34,229 nt of DNA, from the NCBI GenBank assembly GCA_945787325.1, contig CALZHP010000027.1, positions 1 through 34,229 of the forward strand, given 5' to 3'. Positions 33,714 to 34,229 of the stretch are shown piece after piece. The translations under genes were made by a program, and so were the position numbers. Every line of letters begins with the position of its first letter. Position 1 is the first letter of the stretch. Source of the DNA: an uncultured Desulfobulbaceae bacterium (lineage in GTDB: Bacteria > Desulfobacterota > Desulfobulbia > Desulfobulbales > BM004). The notes under the pieces are model-generated. The model saw nothing but the letters and a program-made list of their open reading frames with translations, had not been told where the DNA came from and did no database searches.

Positions 33714-34229
33714 TTAGTTTTTCTTATTATTAATAAAATCAGGATACAGACGTTCGACACACACCGGGCAGATTCCATGGGAAAATTCCGCCTCTGAATG
33801 TTCCCTGACATAAGCGTCAATCTGTTTCCAGTATCCCTTATCATCGCGTATTTTCTTGCATGACGAACAAATCGGCAGCAAACCACTTAATAATTTAACT
33901 TTAGATAACGCGCCCTGCAGTTCGGTTATTATCTTTTCCCTATCTCTTTCTGCTTTCTTTCTTACCATAGCCTCATCATGCAATATTGCATTGGCCGTTC
34001 TCAATTGATGTTCACTTTCTCTTAATTCGCGAAACAGCAACTCATAAGGGTACCTAAGACCAGTTTCAATTATAGCTTTATAAATCAGATAAAAAGACAA
34101 GATCTTAAACAAATGTCCAACGATGTTAGATAGCCCATACACACTTATATAAAACGTAAAGGCTAATTCTGAGAAAATAGTCAGGACTATGGAACCGACT
34201 AACAAGTGAATAATATTTTTTTCAAAATG
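33714..34229 (-). CDS. MASE3-type sensor protein, C-terminal part (partial)
   Basis: The frame is open through the right edge, so the N-terminus lies outside. It contains the last TM helices of a MASE3-like membrane sensor (ending in RYPYELLFRELRESE), a coiled coil (about 70-110), and a C-terminal module with CSSC and CPVC pairs, probably metal-binding. The LLPICSSCKKIRDDKGYW module recurs at the ends of sensor kinases and cyclases in Desulfobacterota, where it may serve in ligand or metal sensing. No kinase, GGDEF or other output domain is present, which is unusual. It probably acts with a partner protein. Confidence 0.7.
   Translation of the reverse strand, partial: HFEKNIIHLLVGSIVLTIFSELAFTFYISVYGLSNIVGHLFKILSFYLIYKAIIETGLRYPYELLFRELRESEHQLRTANAILHDEAMVRKKAERDREKIITELQGALSKVKLLSGLLPICSSCKKIRDDKGYWKQIDAYVREHSEAEFSHGICPVCVERLYPDFINNKKN

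Noticed and set aside
33668-33886. N-terminal extension of the large envelope protein (73 residues upstream of the signal peptide)
   Set aside because: It would overlap the sensor gene ending at 33714 and put a signal peptide in the middle of the protein; the ATG at 33667 has its own ribosome binding site.

Overview
The window looks like a chromosomal segment of a Gram-negative bacterium with moderate GC content. Secreted lipoproteins, a di-heme c-type peroxidase, tandem potassium channels, a bacteriohemerythrin-type domain, an RRM RNA-binding protein, a DciA-like protein and a sensor tail with paired CxxC motifs together suggest Desulfobacterota (former Deltaproteobacteria). That placement is inference from gene content, because no marker gene was compared. 

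Layout. 1-958: the 3' end of a cofactor-independent phosphoglycerate mutase gene, a YbgC-like thioesterase and an initiator tRNA with promoter and terminator. 1051-5545: a segment bounded by degraded copies of the initiator tRNA 3' half, holding a possible 50-aa peptide ORF and two B12-binding radical SAM enzymes. The second enzyme carries an embedded trigger-factor/FKBP-type domain. 5680-8827: a 57-aa protein on the minus strand, an RRM protein, and a two-gene unit of a Met/His-rich YtkA-like lipoprotein and a MauG/CcpA-type di-heme enzyme. 9115-16150: a D,D-carboxypeptidase, a 5-formyl-THF cyclo-ligase-like protein, a DUF1566 protein (minus), glycogen debranching enzyme, an SGNH hydrolase and an NrfJ-like double OB lipoprotein. 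16246-19670: ketopantoate reductase, a HAD nucleotidase-like protein, a Nudix hydrolase, a response regulator/diguanylate cyclase and a DciA-like protein. 20085-22594: a cysteine synthase/cysteinyl-tRNA synthetase fusion and tRNA-Arg(TCT). 22595-24914: a long gene-poor stretch leading to a LysM/lytic transglycosylase. 25047-34229, all minus strand: an HD-GYP protein, a TerB-like protein, a 6-TM voltage-gated-type channel, a 2-TM RCK channel ending in a hemerythrin domain, a large envelope protein split by an in-frame TGA, and the C-terminal part of a MASE3-type sensor. 

How the genes relate. Most of the plus-strand genes are housekeeping (folate, pantothenate, glycogen, cell wall, translation). 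Both halves of c-di-GMP turnover are present (GGDEF at 18244, HD-GYP at 25047), but not in one operon. The two channels are 26 bp apart and probably cotranscribed. The most unusual items are the radical SAM/FKBP fusion in a tRNA-flanked segment, the potassium channel/hemerythrin fusion lacking one canonical histidine ligand, the CysK-CysS fusion with altered HIGH and KMSKS motifs, and the in-frame TGA in the large membrane protein.
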